Shown piece after piece: positions 9,249 to 17,704 of a DNA stretch of 64,000 nucleotides. The translations under genes were made by a program, and so were the position numbers. The stretch is from positions 3,782,001 through 3,846,000 of the forward strand of contig NC_019776.1 of NCBI RefSeq assembly GCF_000317675.1, written 5' to 3'. This DNA is from Cyanobacterium aponinum PCC 10605. Its GTDB lineage: Bacteria; Cyanobacteriota; Cyanobacteriia; Cyanobacteriales; Cyanobacteriaceae. The notes beneath the pieces are model-generated. The model had not been told where the DNA came from, did not search any database, and saw only the letters and a program-made list of their open reading frames with translations. Position 1 is the first letter of the stretch, and each line of letters opens with the position of its first letter.

Positions 9249-12200
9249 ATGGTGGTTTCCTCACAATTAAATCCCTCTCAATACGAAGAAAAAACTCAAG
9301 CAATCGCCCAAGAGTTGATTCTCGCAACCAGACAGAAAGGTAATATTTTCAGTCGTCTCAAAGAACAGATGCAGTTTGATGATAAACTGATGAATTGGAC
9401 GATGAGTAATCCCGGTTTGAGGGTGCAATTATTCCGTTTCATCGATGCCTTACCTGCGTTACAGAGTAAAGGGGAGGTTATGCGTCATCTGCAACAGTAT
9501 TTGACGGCGGAAGAGGTGGAATTGCCTAATGAGTTAAAGGGTTTATTGAATTTTACCGAACCAAATTCTCCTCCAGCTCAAATTGCCGCTTCCACTATCA
9601 CTAAAGCGGTGGAAACTCTCGCCTATAAATACATTTCAGGGGAAACCATCAAAGAAGTAATTAAGGCTGTGGAAAGGATGCGTAAGGAAAAAATGGGCTT
9701 TACCATCGACTTGTTAGGGGAAGCAGTGATTACGGAAAGAGAAGCGGAGTCATATTTACAAAGTTATTTGGATTTAATTACTGAATTAAGCACTCAAGCT
9801 CAAAAATGGGCAACTGTTCCCGAAATTGACATGGCTGACGGAGAAAATCTCCCGAAAGTGCAAGTTTCTGTCAAGTTAACGGCTTTTTACTCTCAATTTG
9901 ATCCTGTTGATCCTGACGGTGGTAAAATAAAAGTGTGCGATCGCATCCGTACTTTATTGAGACACGCTAAAGAATACGGAGCGGCGGTGCATTTCGACAT
10001 GGAGCAATACAATTATAAAGATGTCACCATTGCCATTTTACAGGAGTTGTTGATGGAAGATGAATTTCGCTCTCGTACCGATATTGGGGTGACAATTCAG
10101 GGATATTTAAGGGATTCCGAGAATGATTTGAGAAAGTGGATTAATTGGGCGAAAAGACGAGGTAATCCCATTACCGTTAGGTTAGTAAAAGGGGCATATT
10201 GGGATCAAGAAACCATCAAATCTCGTCAAAATCACTGGACACAACCCGTATTTAATCAAAAACCTGAAACAGATATTAACTATGAGAATTTAACTCGTCT
10301 TCTCCTCGAAAATCATCAATATCTCTACGGTGCGATCGCATCTCATAATGTCCGCACTCAAGCCTCGGCGATCGCCATTGCGGAAAGTTTGGGGATTCCG
10401 AAACGCAGATTTGAGTGTCAGATACTCTATGGCATGGGAGAGAGTTTAGCTAAAGCTATTGTCAAGAAAGGCTATAGAGTGCGAGTATATGCCCCCTATG
10501 GTAAGTTATTACCGGGTATGGCTTATTTAATCCGCCGTTTACTGGAAAATACCGCTAATAGCTCTTTTTTACGGCAAAATTCGGAGGAAAAACCCATCGC
10601 AGAATTAATCGCACCTCCTAGAGTAACCCCCCCAACCCCCCTTACTAAGGGGGGAGAAAATCTGGATAATCTTACTAAGAGGGAAGAAAGTCTGGATAAT
10701 CTTAATAAGGGAGGAGATGATAGAGATAGTCTTAATAAGGGAAAAGAAAGTCTCGATGTGATGGCAATAACGAAGGATAAAGACTTTAACCCTGCCCCTG
10801 ATACGGATTATGGTAGGGAAGAAAACCTGAGTAAAGCCCGACAAGCCTTAACAAAAGTCCATAATCAGCTCGGGAAAACCTATTTACCCCTGATTAACGG
10901 CGAATATGTGGAAACAGAAACCTATATCGACTCGGTTAATCCTTCTCATCCCAGTGAGGTTGTCGGAAAAATTGGCTTAATTTCCCTCTCCCAAGCGGAT
11001 GAGGCGATGGAATCAGCTTCATTGGCTTTTAAAACTTGGAGTAAAACCCCTGTCAAAGAAAGGGCGGATATTTTGCGCAAAGCAGGAGACATAATGGAGG
11101 CTCGTCGCCATGAATTAATTGCTTGGATGTGTTATGAAGTTGGTAAAATCATTAAAGAGGGTGATCCAGAAGTCTCCGAAGCTATTGATTTTTGCCGTTA
11201 TTATGCCACAGAAATGGAAAGGCTCGATCGTGGTTATAATTATGATGTAGCAGGAGAAACCGATCGCTATTTCTATCAACCTAAAGGTATTGCCTTAATT
11301 GTCTCCCCTTGGAATTTTCCCTTTGCCATTGCTACGGGGATGACGGTAGCGGCGTTGGTAGCTGGAAATTGTGCCTTACTCAAACCTGCGGCAACTAGCA
11401 CGGTAATTGGGGCAAAAATTGCAGAAATTTTAGTAGAAGCGGGGATTCCGAAGGGAGTTTTCCAATATATACCGGGTAAAGGTTCAGTTGTTGGCGATTA
11501 TCTCGTTAAACATCCTGATATTCATTTAATCGCTTTTACGGGTTCAAGGGAAGTGGGTTGTAAAATTTATGCGGATGCGGCGATATTGCAACCAAAACAG
11601 AAGCATCTCAAGCGTGTTATTGCGGAAATGGGGGGTAAGAATGCCATTATTATCGATGAAAGTGCAGATTTGGATCAAGCAGTAGCAGGGGTTGTGCAGT
11701 CTGCCTTTGGTTTCAGTGGGCAAAAATGTTCTGCTTGTTCACGGGTAATCGTGCTAAACTCTGTCTATGATAGCTTTGTGGAGCGTTTAACCGAAGCCGT
11801 CAAATCCATTAATGTGGGAGATGCGAAAAATCCTAGTACAAAAGTAGGACCTGTTATCGATGCTACTGCCCAAGCCCGTATTTTAGAATACATTGAACAA
11901 GGGAAAAAAGAAGGTAAGTTAGCCATTCAAGTGTCTACTCCTGAAACAGGTTACTTTGTCCCTCCCACTGTTTTCACAGATATTTCTGAAGATGCGGTAA
12001 TTGCCCAAGAAGAAATATTTGGACCTGTTTTAGCGGTAATTCGAGCAGAAAATTTTGATAACGCTCTCAAAATAGCCAATGGTACAGATTACGCTCTCAC
12101 AGGGGGTTTATACTCTCGTACTCCTGCCCATATCGACAGGGCCAGTAAGGAGTTTGAGGTGGGTAATTTATATATTAACCGAGGTATCACAGGCGCGATC

Positions 12201-12353
12201 GTCGCTCGTCAACCTTTTGGTGGTTTTAAACTATCTGGAGTCGGCTCAAAAGCAGGAGGTCCTGATTATTTGTTACAATTCTTAGAACCCCGTGTCGTGA
12301 CGGAAAATATCCAAAGACAGGGTTTTGCACCGATTGAGGGAGCGGATAATTAG
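9249..12353 (+). CDS. putA: Bifunctional proline dehydrogenase / glutamate semialdehyde dehydrogenase
   Basis: 1034 residues. It oxidises proline to glutamate in two steps. The N-terminal half (about 80-440) is the FAD-dependent proline dehydrogenase barrel (VSVKLTAFYSQFDP, VHFDMEQYNYKD, RLVKGAYWDQE). The C-terminal half (about 540-1020) is an NAD-dependent aldehyde dehydrogenase (SPWNFPFAIATGM, FTGSREVG, catalytic Glu in AEMGGKNAI, catalytic Cys in FSGQKCSACSR). The inter-domain linker (about 458-505) is encoded by repeat DNA rich in G and C runs and looks foreign. No N-terminal DNA-binding domain is present, unlike E. coli PutA. Monocistronic by spacing. Confidence 0.94.
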   Translation: MVVSSQLNPSQYEEKTQAIAQELILATRQKGNIFSRLKEQMQFDDKLMNWTMSNPGLRVQLFRFIDALPALQSKGEVMRHLQQYLTAEEVELPNELKGLLNFTEPNSPPAQIAASTITKAVETLAYKYISGETIKEVIKAVERMRKEKMGFTIDLLGEAVITEREAESYLQSYLDLITELSTQAQKWATVPEIDMADGENLPKVQVSVKLTAFYSQFDPVDPDGGKIKVCDRIRTLLRHAKEYGAAVHFDMEQYNYKDVTIAILQELLMEDEFRSRTDIGVTIQGYLRDSENDLRKWINWAKRRGNPITVRLVKGAYWDQETIKSRQNHWTQPVFNQKPETDINYENLTRLLLENHQYLYGAIASHNVRTQASAIAIAESLGIPKRRFECQILYGMGESLAKAIVKKGYRVRVYAPYGKLLPGMAYLIRRLLENTANSSFLRQNSEEKPIAELIAPPRVTPPTPLTKGGENLDNLTKREESLDNLNKGGDDRDSLNKGKESLDVMAITKDKDFNPAPDTDYGREENLSKARQALTKVHNQLGKTYLPLINGEYVETETYIDSVNPSHPSEVVGKIGLISLSQADEAMESASLAFKTWSKTPVKERADILRKAGDIMEARRHELIAWMCYEVGKIIKEGDPEVSEAIDFCRYYATEMERLDRGYNYDVAGETDRYFYQPKGIALIVSPWNFPFAIATGMTVAALVAGNCALLKPAATSTVIGAKIAEILVEAGIPKGVFQYIPGKGSVVGDYLVKHPDIHLIAFTGSREVGCKIYADAAILQPKQKHLKRVIAEMGGKNAIIIDESADLDQAVAGVVQSAFGFSGQKCSACSRVIVLNSVYDSFVERLTEAVKSINVGDAKNPSTKVGPVIDATAQARILEYIEQGKKEGKLAIQVSTPETGYFVPPTVFTDISEDAVIAQEEIFGPVLAVIRAENFDNALKIANGTDYALTGGLYSRTPAHIDRASKEFEVGNLYINRGITGAIVARQPFGGFKLSGVGSKAGGPDYLLQFLEPRVVTENIQRQGFAPIEGADN
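10620..10760 (+). repeat. Palindrome plus 30 bp tandem repeat inside putA
   Basis: CCCCCCTTACTAAGGGGGG-type palindromic sequence is followed by about three and a half 30 bp units (TCTGGATAATCTTA/ATAAGGG...). It is translated as ten-residue repeats of the form ESLDNLNKGG. The same C-run/G-run sequence type is seen between genes at 32335-32350 and 34185-34220. The reading frame stays open, and the segment falls exactly between the two catalytic domains. Confidence 0.8.
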
Positions 12354-12365
12354 GTTATTGAGGAG

Positions 12366-12566
12366 AAGTTATGAGTCAGGTTGCAGGTGTCGAGGTATTG
12401 GGGTGTTTAGGGGATGAGGTGATGAGGTGATGAGGGGAGAGGGGGAATTTAGTTCGGAGAGTTCGCACTGAGGGCTCTTACACTCCCTTCGGTCATGAAC
12501 GGGGTTTTTAATTCTTAATTATCAACTATTGACTATTGACTATTGACTATTGACTATAAACTATTT
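12366..12566. repeat. Compound short-repeat array after putA
   Basis: Contains CAGGTTGCAGGTG heptamers, GGGGATGAGGTGATGAGG units, the GTTCGGAGAGTTCGCAC...CTCCCTTCGGTCATGAACGG module (also near 56295-56352 and 58745-58797), and tandem CTATTGA units near 12520-12555. It adjoins copy C of the TIR repeat directly, so the two may have built up by nested insertion. Confidence 0.65.
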
Positions 12567-12567
12567 A

Positions 12568-12796
12568 ACCTGAGTTCGGGATAAGCTGAAAGCATTATTT
12601 TCTCCTAGTCAGAAAACCTTATAGCTTCTTAGAAACAACGATAAAATTGCCTTAATCCGAACTGACTTAAACAAGGGGCTTAAGCCCCTTGCCTAGGTCA
12701 GAAGAAAGCCCCTTGCTAAAAACCCCTACCACCTGCAACCTGCAACCTGCAACCTGACACCTAACCTTGTTGGATATTCTTAAACCGAACTGAGGT
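12568..12796 (+). mobile_element. Dispersed TIR repeat (MITE-like), copy C
   Basis: 229 bp, beginning ACCTGAGTTCGGGATAAGC and ending AAACCGAACTGAGGT, so the ends are inverted repeats. A 6 bp direct duplication TATTTA flanks it (12562-12567 and 12797-12802). It contains the 20 bp REP palindrome at 12672-12691 and CCTGCAA heptamers. No coding capacity. Confidence 0.85.
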
Positions 12797-12835
12797 TATT
12801 TACCTTTGCCCATTGCCTTTTTCTTCATTTTTAAT

Positions 12836-13846
12836 ATGTTAACTTTAACTCCGAACTCCGAACTCCGAACTCCGAACCCTTATTATCGAGTTAGTATCGC
12901 TCCAATGATGGACTATACTGATAGACATTTTCGTTATGTAATGCGTGTATTGACTAAACATACCTTACTTTATACGGAAATGATTACGACTCAAGCTATA
13001 ATACACGGCGATCGCACTAAATTATTAGATTTTTCCCCCGAAGAAAAACCCGTTGCTTTACAATTAGGGGGAGATAACCCTCAACAACTGGCAGAATGCG
13101 CCAAAATCGGAGCAGATTGGGGTTATGATGAAATCAATCTTAATGTGGGGTGTCCTAGTTCAAGAGTTCAAAACGGTAATTTTGGAGCTTGTTTAATGGC
13201 TCAACCTGATACCGTTGCTCGTTGTGTTGAAGCAATGAATAAAGCGGTAAATATTCCCGTGACAGTAAAACACCGTATTGGTATTGATGATCAAGACTCC
13301 TATGGGGATTTATTGAATTTTATTAAAATCGTTAGTAGTACAGGGTGCGATCGCTTCATAATTCACGCCCGAAAAGCATGGTTACAGGGATTAAGTCCGA
13401 AAGAAAATCGGGAAATTCCTCCTTTACGTTATGAAGATGTATATCAAATTAAGCAAGATTTGCCTCATTTAACCATTGAGATTAATGGTGGAATTAAGAC
13501 CATTGAAGCCACGAAACAACACTTAACAAAAGTTGATGGGGTAATGATTGGAAGAGCCGCTTATGATAACCCTTATCTATTTGCATCTATAGATCAAGAA
13601 ATTTACGGAAGTTCAGAACCAATCAAAACCAGAGAGGAAATTGTTGAATCTCTTTATCCTTATATTGACTTATGGACATCTCGAAACCTAAAATTAAATA
13701 CTATCATGAGGCACACTTTGCAAATTTTTGCAGGACAACCGGGCAGTAAAATCTGGAAACGCCACTTATCAGAGAAAGGAAACAGTCGAGACGTAGGATC
13801 TCAAGTGGTACGTCAAGGTTTACAATTAAGAAAAGAGAGTTGTTAA
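12836..13846 (+). CDS. dusA: tRNA-dihydrouridine(20/20a) synthase
   Basis: 336 residues from the ATG at 12836. An FMN-dependent tRNA-modifying barrel: SIAPMMDYTDRHFRY at the start, NLNVGCPSSRVQNGNFGACLM with the catalytic Cys, VKHRIGID, FIIHARKAWLQGLSPKENR, and INGGI...VMIGRAAYDNP. These favour DusA over other Dus families. An upstream start at 12806 is possible but less likely. Residues 4-14 are encoded by ACTCCGA heptamer repeats, so the first dozen residues are probably repeat-derived. The 3' end abuts an IS607 fragment. Confidence 0.92.
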   Translation: MLTLTPNSELRTPNPYYRVSIAPMMDYTDRHFRYVMRVLTKHTLLYTEMITTQAIIHGDRTKLLDFSPEEKPVALQLGGDNPQQLAECAKIGADWGYDEINLNVGCPSSRVQNGNFGACLMAQPDTVARCVEAMNKAVNIPVTVKHRIGIDDQDSYGDLLNFIKIVSSTGCDRFIIHARKAWLQGLSPKENREIPPLRYEDVYQIKQDLPHLTIEINGGIKTIEATKQHLTKVDGVMIGRAAYDNPYLFASIDQEIYGSSEPIKTREEIVESLYPYIDLWTSRNLKLNTIMRHTLQIFAGQPGSKIWKRHLSEKGNSRDVGSQVVRQGLQLRKESC

Positions 13847-13847
13847 G

Positions 13848-14180
13848 GAAGTTGGCAGTGGTGTAAATGATAATCGGAAAAAGTTAATCGAATTATTGCT
13901 TAAAGATGATTATTCTTTAATTATTTGTGAGCATAAAGATAGACTAACTAGAGTCGGATTTAACTACTTAAAAGTTCTGCTAAATAAACAAGGCAAAGAT
14001 ATAGAAGTAGTTAATTTAGCTGAAGAAAGAAAAGATGATTTAATGCAAGATTTTGTGGCAATTATTACTTCTTTTCGTGCTAGACTCTATTCCATGAGAA
14101 GACGTACTCGAAAAACCGAATGCTTAATACAATGTTTAAAAGAAAACCAAAATGAAATTAGTTCAGAGACATCTAATTAA
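13848..14180 (+). pseudogene. tnpA: IS607-family serine recombinase TnpA, 5'-truncated
   Basis: Reads EVGSGVNDNRKKLIELL...IICEHKDRLTRVGFNYLKVLL...DLMQDFVAIITSFRARLY, the C-terminal two thirds of an IS607 TnpA. The N-terminal part with the catalytic Ser and DNA-binding segment is missing; homology begins 1 bp after the dusA stop codon. The 3' end overlaps the tnpB start by 29 bp, the usual IS607 arrangement. It should not be an active recombinase. Confidence 0.85.
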
Positions 14181-15363
14181 ACCAAATAATCAGTTTTATC
14201 AAGACATAGATAAGTTAACTTTCTTGTCGAAAAATCTTTATAACTGTGGAATTTATTTATGTCGCCAAGCCTTTTTTAAAGGAGAAAAAATTCCTAGTCA
14301 AAATCAACTTTATCATCAATTAAAAGGAGGAATAGACTATAGATTATTACCATCAAAAGTGAGTCAATTAGTTTTAAAACAAGTAGAAAAAACCTTTAAA
14401 TCTTATCAATCTGCTGTTAAAGAATATAAACAAAACCCGTCTAAATTTACGGGGAAACCAAAATTACCTCGTTATAAAGACAAAGTAAAAGGAAGAAATA
14501 TTGTCACTTATAATTATCAAGCTATTTCCGTAAAATATCTCAAAAAAGGATTAGTAAATCCCTCCAAAAGTAACATCTTAATAAAAACAGATATTAAGGA
14601 AATTTTAGAAGTAAGACTAATTCCAAAAACAGGAGTTTATTTAGTGGAAATAGTCTATGAAAAACCAGAGAAAGAAACAATTATTTTTGATAATTCAGCC
14701 TATATAGACTTAGGTTTAAATAACTTAGCTGTCTTAACATCAAATAAAAAAGGATTTCAACCAAAATTAATTTGTGGGAGGGCATTAAAATCATGTAATC
14801 ACTATTATAATAAAAGAATTGCTCAGTTAAAATCTCAATTAAATGATAAACAAAAAACCTCGAAAAGAATACAATCTTTGATTTTAAAAAGAAATAATAA
14901 AGTGGATTATTACCTCCACACAGCTAGTAGATATATAATAAATAATTTACTAGAGAATAACATAAGTTTATTGGTAATTGGGCAAAATAAAAACTGGAAA
15001 CAAGGAATAAAACTGGGTAAAAAAAATAATCAAAACTTTGTCAATATTCCCCATGACAAATTAATCCAACAGTTAACCTATAAAGCACAATTAGTGGGAA
15101 TAAAAGTAATAACAACAGAAGAAAGCTATACCTCAAAATGTAGCTTTTTAGATTTAGAACCCGTAAAAAAACAAGAGAAATATTTGGGGAAAAGGTTAAA
15201 TAGAGGTTTATTCTCCGCCAGTAATGGTTATTTATATTCAGCAGATGTAAACGGTAGTCTGAATATTGGTAGAAAAGTAGTCGGAGAGTCTGTTTTTAAC
15301 AGGGATTCGATAGTGAGGTTTGTAGTTGACCCATTACGAGTTAAATCGTATAAAGCTAGTTAG
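14152..15363 (+). CDS. tnpB: TnpB RNA-guided nuclease-like protein of an IS607 element
   Basis: 403 residues, full length for TnpB. RuvC-I Asp lies in YIDLGLNNLAVL and RuvC-III Asp in YSADVNGSLNIGRK. The middle motif reads LLVIGQNKNWKQG, where many TnpBs have a Glu (EDL), so the catalytic Glu may be relocated or absent. The zinc-finger region keeps only one Cys (TSKCSF). The frame is intact although tnpA is truncated. A guide RNA, if present, would cover the 3' end of the gene and the bases before rnc at 15415. Confidence 0.87.
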   Translation: MKLVQRHLIKPNNQFYQDIDKLTFLSKNLYNCGIYLCRQAFFKGEKIPSQNQLYHQLKGGIDYRLLPSKVSQLVLKQVEKTFKSYQSAVKEYKQNPSKFTGKPKLPRYKDKVKGRNIVTYNYQAISVKYLKKGLVNPSKSNILIKTDIKEILEVRLIPKTGVYLVEIVYEKPEKETIIFDNSAYIDLGLNNLAVLTSNKKGFQPKLICGRALKSCNHYYNKRIAQLKSQLNDKQKTSKRIQSLILKRNNKVDYYLHTASRYIINNLLENNISLLVIGQNKNWKQGIKLGKKNNQNFVNIPHDKLIQQLTYKAQLVGIKVITTEESYTSKCSFLDLEPVKKQEKYLGKRLNRGLFSASNGYLYSADVNGSLNIGRKVVGESVFNRDSIVRFVVDPLRVKSYKAS

Positions 15364-15414
15364 ATGGAATAAATGTCCGTAAAATTAGTAACTATATAGA
15401 TAGATTAATTGTAT

Positions 15415-16143
15415 ATGAAAGTGATTCAAGATCCTCGCAGAAAGAAAGACTTAAGAAAATTATTACAAAAGTTGGGCTTACAAGATGTATCTTTAGTTAA
15501 CTGGCACTTATTAGATTTAGCTTTAACTCATCCTAGTATTTCTCCCAAAGATAACTATGAACAATTAGAATTTGTTGGTGATGCTGTCATCCGTTTATCC
15601 TGTGCAGAATTATTGTTAGAAACTTATCCTGATTTACCCGTAGGGGATTTTGCCGCTATTCGTTCTATATTAGTGAGCGATCGCTTTTTAGCTGAAATTG
15701 CCGAACAGTACGGCTTAGAAATGTATTTATTGGCTTCTGGAGGAGTAAGAAATGATAAATGGGGTAAACCTTCTCGTTTAGCAGACTGTTTTGAAGCAGT
15801 GTTGGGGGCTTTATATGAAAGCACGAAGGATATGAGTTTAATTAGACCTTGGTTAGATCCCATATTACAAGAAAAAGCAATTCAAGTACACGCTGATCCC
15901 GCTCGTGAAAATTATAAAGATGCCTTACAAGAATGGACTCAAGGAAAATATAAAATTCTTCCAATTTATAAAGTTAGACAAAGTGAATCTTTTGTCAAAG
16001 AAAATGAACGTTTCATTGCAGAAGTTTGGTTGCAAGACAAACTTTTAGGCACTGGTAAAGGAGGAACAAAAAAGGCATCTCAACAGGCGGCGGCAAAACA
16101 GGCTTATGACTCAATCATGGCAAATGAATTGATTAAAAATTAA
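15415..16143 (+). CDS. rnc: Ribonuclease III
   Basis: 242 residues from the ATG at 15415 (a TTG two codons upstream is also possible). The RNase III signature YEQLEFVGDAVIRLSCAELL is followed by a second acidic cluster (LADCFEAVLGALYES) and a C-terminal double-stranded RNA-binding domain (NYKDALQEWTQGK...GTGKGGTKKASQQAAAKQA). It processes rRNA precursors and other structured RNAs. Only 51 bp separate it from tnpB, so a local promoter is probably supplied near the transposon end. Confidence 0.93.
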   Translation: MKVIQDPRRKKDLRKLLQKLGLQDVSLVNWHLLDLALTHPSISPKDNYEQLEFVGDAVIRLSCAELLLETYPDLPVGDFAAIRSILVSDRFLAEIAEQYGLEMYLLASGGVRNDKWGKPSRLADCFEAVLGALYESTKDMSLIRPWLDPILQEKAIQVHADPARENYKDALQEWTQGKYKILPIYKVRQSESFVKENERFIAEVWLQDKLLGTGKGGTKKASQQAAAKQAYDSIMANELIKN

Positions 16144-16253
16144 AATCGAAGGGCAAAGTTAAAGAGGCAAAGGAGGATGAGTAGAGAAGGGGACAAGAGT
16201 TAGGAGTAAGCAGTAATATTATTAATTATTCACTATTAACTATTCACTCTATT

Positions 16254-16913
16254 ATGGGTTCTTCCTCTTCACAACCGCAAGTATCTGATCAATACTTTGA
16301 ATATCGTTTTATACATAGAATAAATCCCTCTGCTTATAATGATTTTTTACAATTTCAAGAAAGATTAAGGACACGAGCTCAAAAATATCAAGGCTATATT
16401 AGTGAAGATTTGCCTGTATTAATTGAACAAGGAGAAACCCTTGTTTTTGAAACTATATTACGATTTGACACCCCAGAGAATTGTATTCACTGGATTGATA
16501 GTCAAGAGAGACGAGAGTTACTTTCTGCAGAAGAAAATAATGGTTATCCTTTTCAGGGGGAAGGGAATTTCGAGAGTTATACCCGTTGGATAAAACAAAG
16601 TATTAATAATTCTTCTCCAGTGTGGAAAATTAACCTTTTAGTTTTACTGGTACTTTATCCCACTGTTATGCTATTTAATTTACTTTTAAAAAAACCATCT
16701 TTAATCGATTTTCCTACATGGATGCTTTTTGGTAATTTTTGTAGTGTTGCCATAACTGGTTGGTTTGCAGTTCCTTGGGTTAGTCGTCTCTATCAAAATT
16801 GGTTAGAAGGTAAAGGCACAAAAAAAGAGCAATTATTAGCATTAATAACCATTTTTCTTGCTCTTTTTATACTGTTGCAAATTTTCCGACATATTCCAAT
16901 TAATTTTTGGTAA
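16254..16913 (+). CDS. ABM-domain membrane protein
   Basis: 219 residues. The N-terminal half (about 15-115) matches the antibiotic-biosynthesis-monooxygenase fold (FEYRFIHRINPSAYNDFLQFQERL...YISEDLPV...FDTPENCIHWIDSQERREL). Three hydrophobic segments follow (about 125-145, 155-180, 195-217). Similar proteins are found in many bacteria and their substrate is unknown. It follows rnc on the same strand by 110 bp. Confidence 0.72.
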   Translation: MGSSSSQPQVSDQYFEYRFIHRINPSAYNDFLQFQERLRTRAQKYQGYISEDLPVLIEQGETLVFETILRFDTPENCIHWIDSQERRELLSAEENNGYPFQGEGNFESYTRWIKQSINNSSPVWKINLLVLLVLYPTVMLFNLLLKKPSLIDFPTWMLFGNFCSVAITGWFAVPWVSRLYQNWLEGKGTKKEQLLALITIFLALFILLQIFRHIPINFW

Positions 16914-16925
16914 TAACAATATTTA

Positions 16926-17096
16926 ACCTGAGTTCGGGATAAATTTTCATCTATGAGTGATGGAGAAAAGGGCAATTTAATGAATAGTGAATAGTTGATA
17001 ATTACTCGTTACTCGTTACTCATTACTTTCTTCCAAAACCTGAAACCTGAAACCCGACACCTAACCTTATCCGATATTCTTAAACCGAACCGAGGT
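16926..17096 (+). mobile_element. Dispersed TIR repeat (MITE-like), copy D
   Basis: 171 bp with ACCTGAGTTCGGGATAA at the left and TTAAACCGAACCGAGGT at the right. A perfect 6 bp duplication TATTTA flanks it (16920-16925 and 17097-17102). It shares the TTTTCATCTATGAGTGATGGAGAAAAGGGCAA block with copy E but lacks the REP palindrome, so interior modules vary between copies. Confidence 0.85.
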
Positions 17097-17116
17097 TATT
17101 TATATTTGATGTACCA

Positions 17117-17596
17117 TTAATATCTTGCACCATCGGGAAGTTCTCTGAATTCTTGCCAAACGGCTTGGGCTTCTTCTTGAAGAATTTGCTCGGGAGCAAG
17201 TAGTCGATTTTTATATTCTTTTACTAAGTCCTCTTGAATATTAGCATCATCAAAAAGATCTGCAAAATCACTCCAACCCGCCGCATAGTAGATTTTAGAA
17301 ATTCTAGCCCAATAAGCCGTTGCATAGCACATCGGACAACATTCACAGCTACTATATAAAACTGCTCCTGATAAATCAACAGTACCTAATTTCTTACAAG
17401 CCTGACGAATAGCGTTTACTTCTGCATGGGCTGTAGGATCGTTGTCTCGCAAAACACTATTCCCAGAAGCCCCAATTACTTCTCCGTCTTTGACTACAAC
17501 TGTTCCAAATGCCCCTCCTGTTTTCTTGACAACTCCTGCCTCTCGCATTAGTGCGATCGCCTGACGCATATATTCAATATCTTTGTCGTTGATCAT
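17117..17596 (-). CDS. Nucleoside/guanine deaminase family protein
   Basis: 159 residues. The zinc site of cytidine/deoxycytidylate deaminase-fold enzymes is clear: TAHAEVNAIRQ supplies His and the catalytic Glu, and SSCECCPMC supplies two Cys. Overall length and the ILYSSCE-type and YWARISKIYYA regions resemble bacterial guanine deaminase (GuaD) more than tRNA adenosine deaminase. The substrate cannot be fixed from sequence alone. Confidence 0.82.
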   Translation of the reverse strand: MINDKDIEYMRQAIALMREAGVVKKTGGAFGTVVVKDGEVIGASGNSVLRDNDPTAHAEVNAIRQACKKLGTVDLSGAVLYSSCECCPMCYATAYWARISKIYYAAGWSDFADLFDDANIQEDLVKEYKNRLLAPEQILQEEAQAVWQEFRELPDGARY

Positions 17597-17704
17597 TATC
17601 AGTAGATTCCTTATGATTAAACATTAGCGAAGTACCACGTTACTAACCGTTGGTATAATAGGGTGGGCTTCTCGCTTCATTGTACCAATAATAAGTTGAA
17701 TAAA

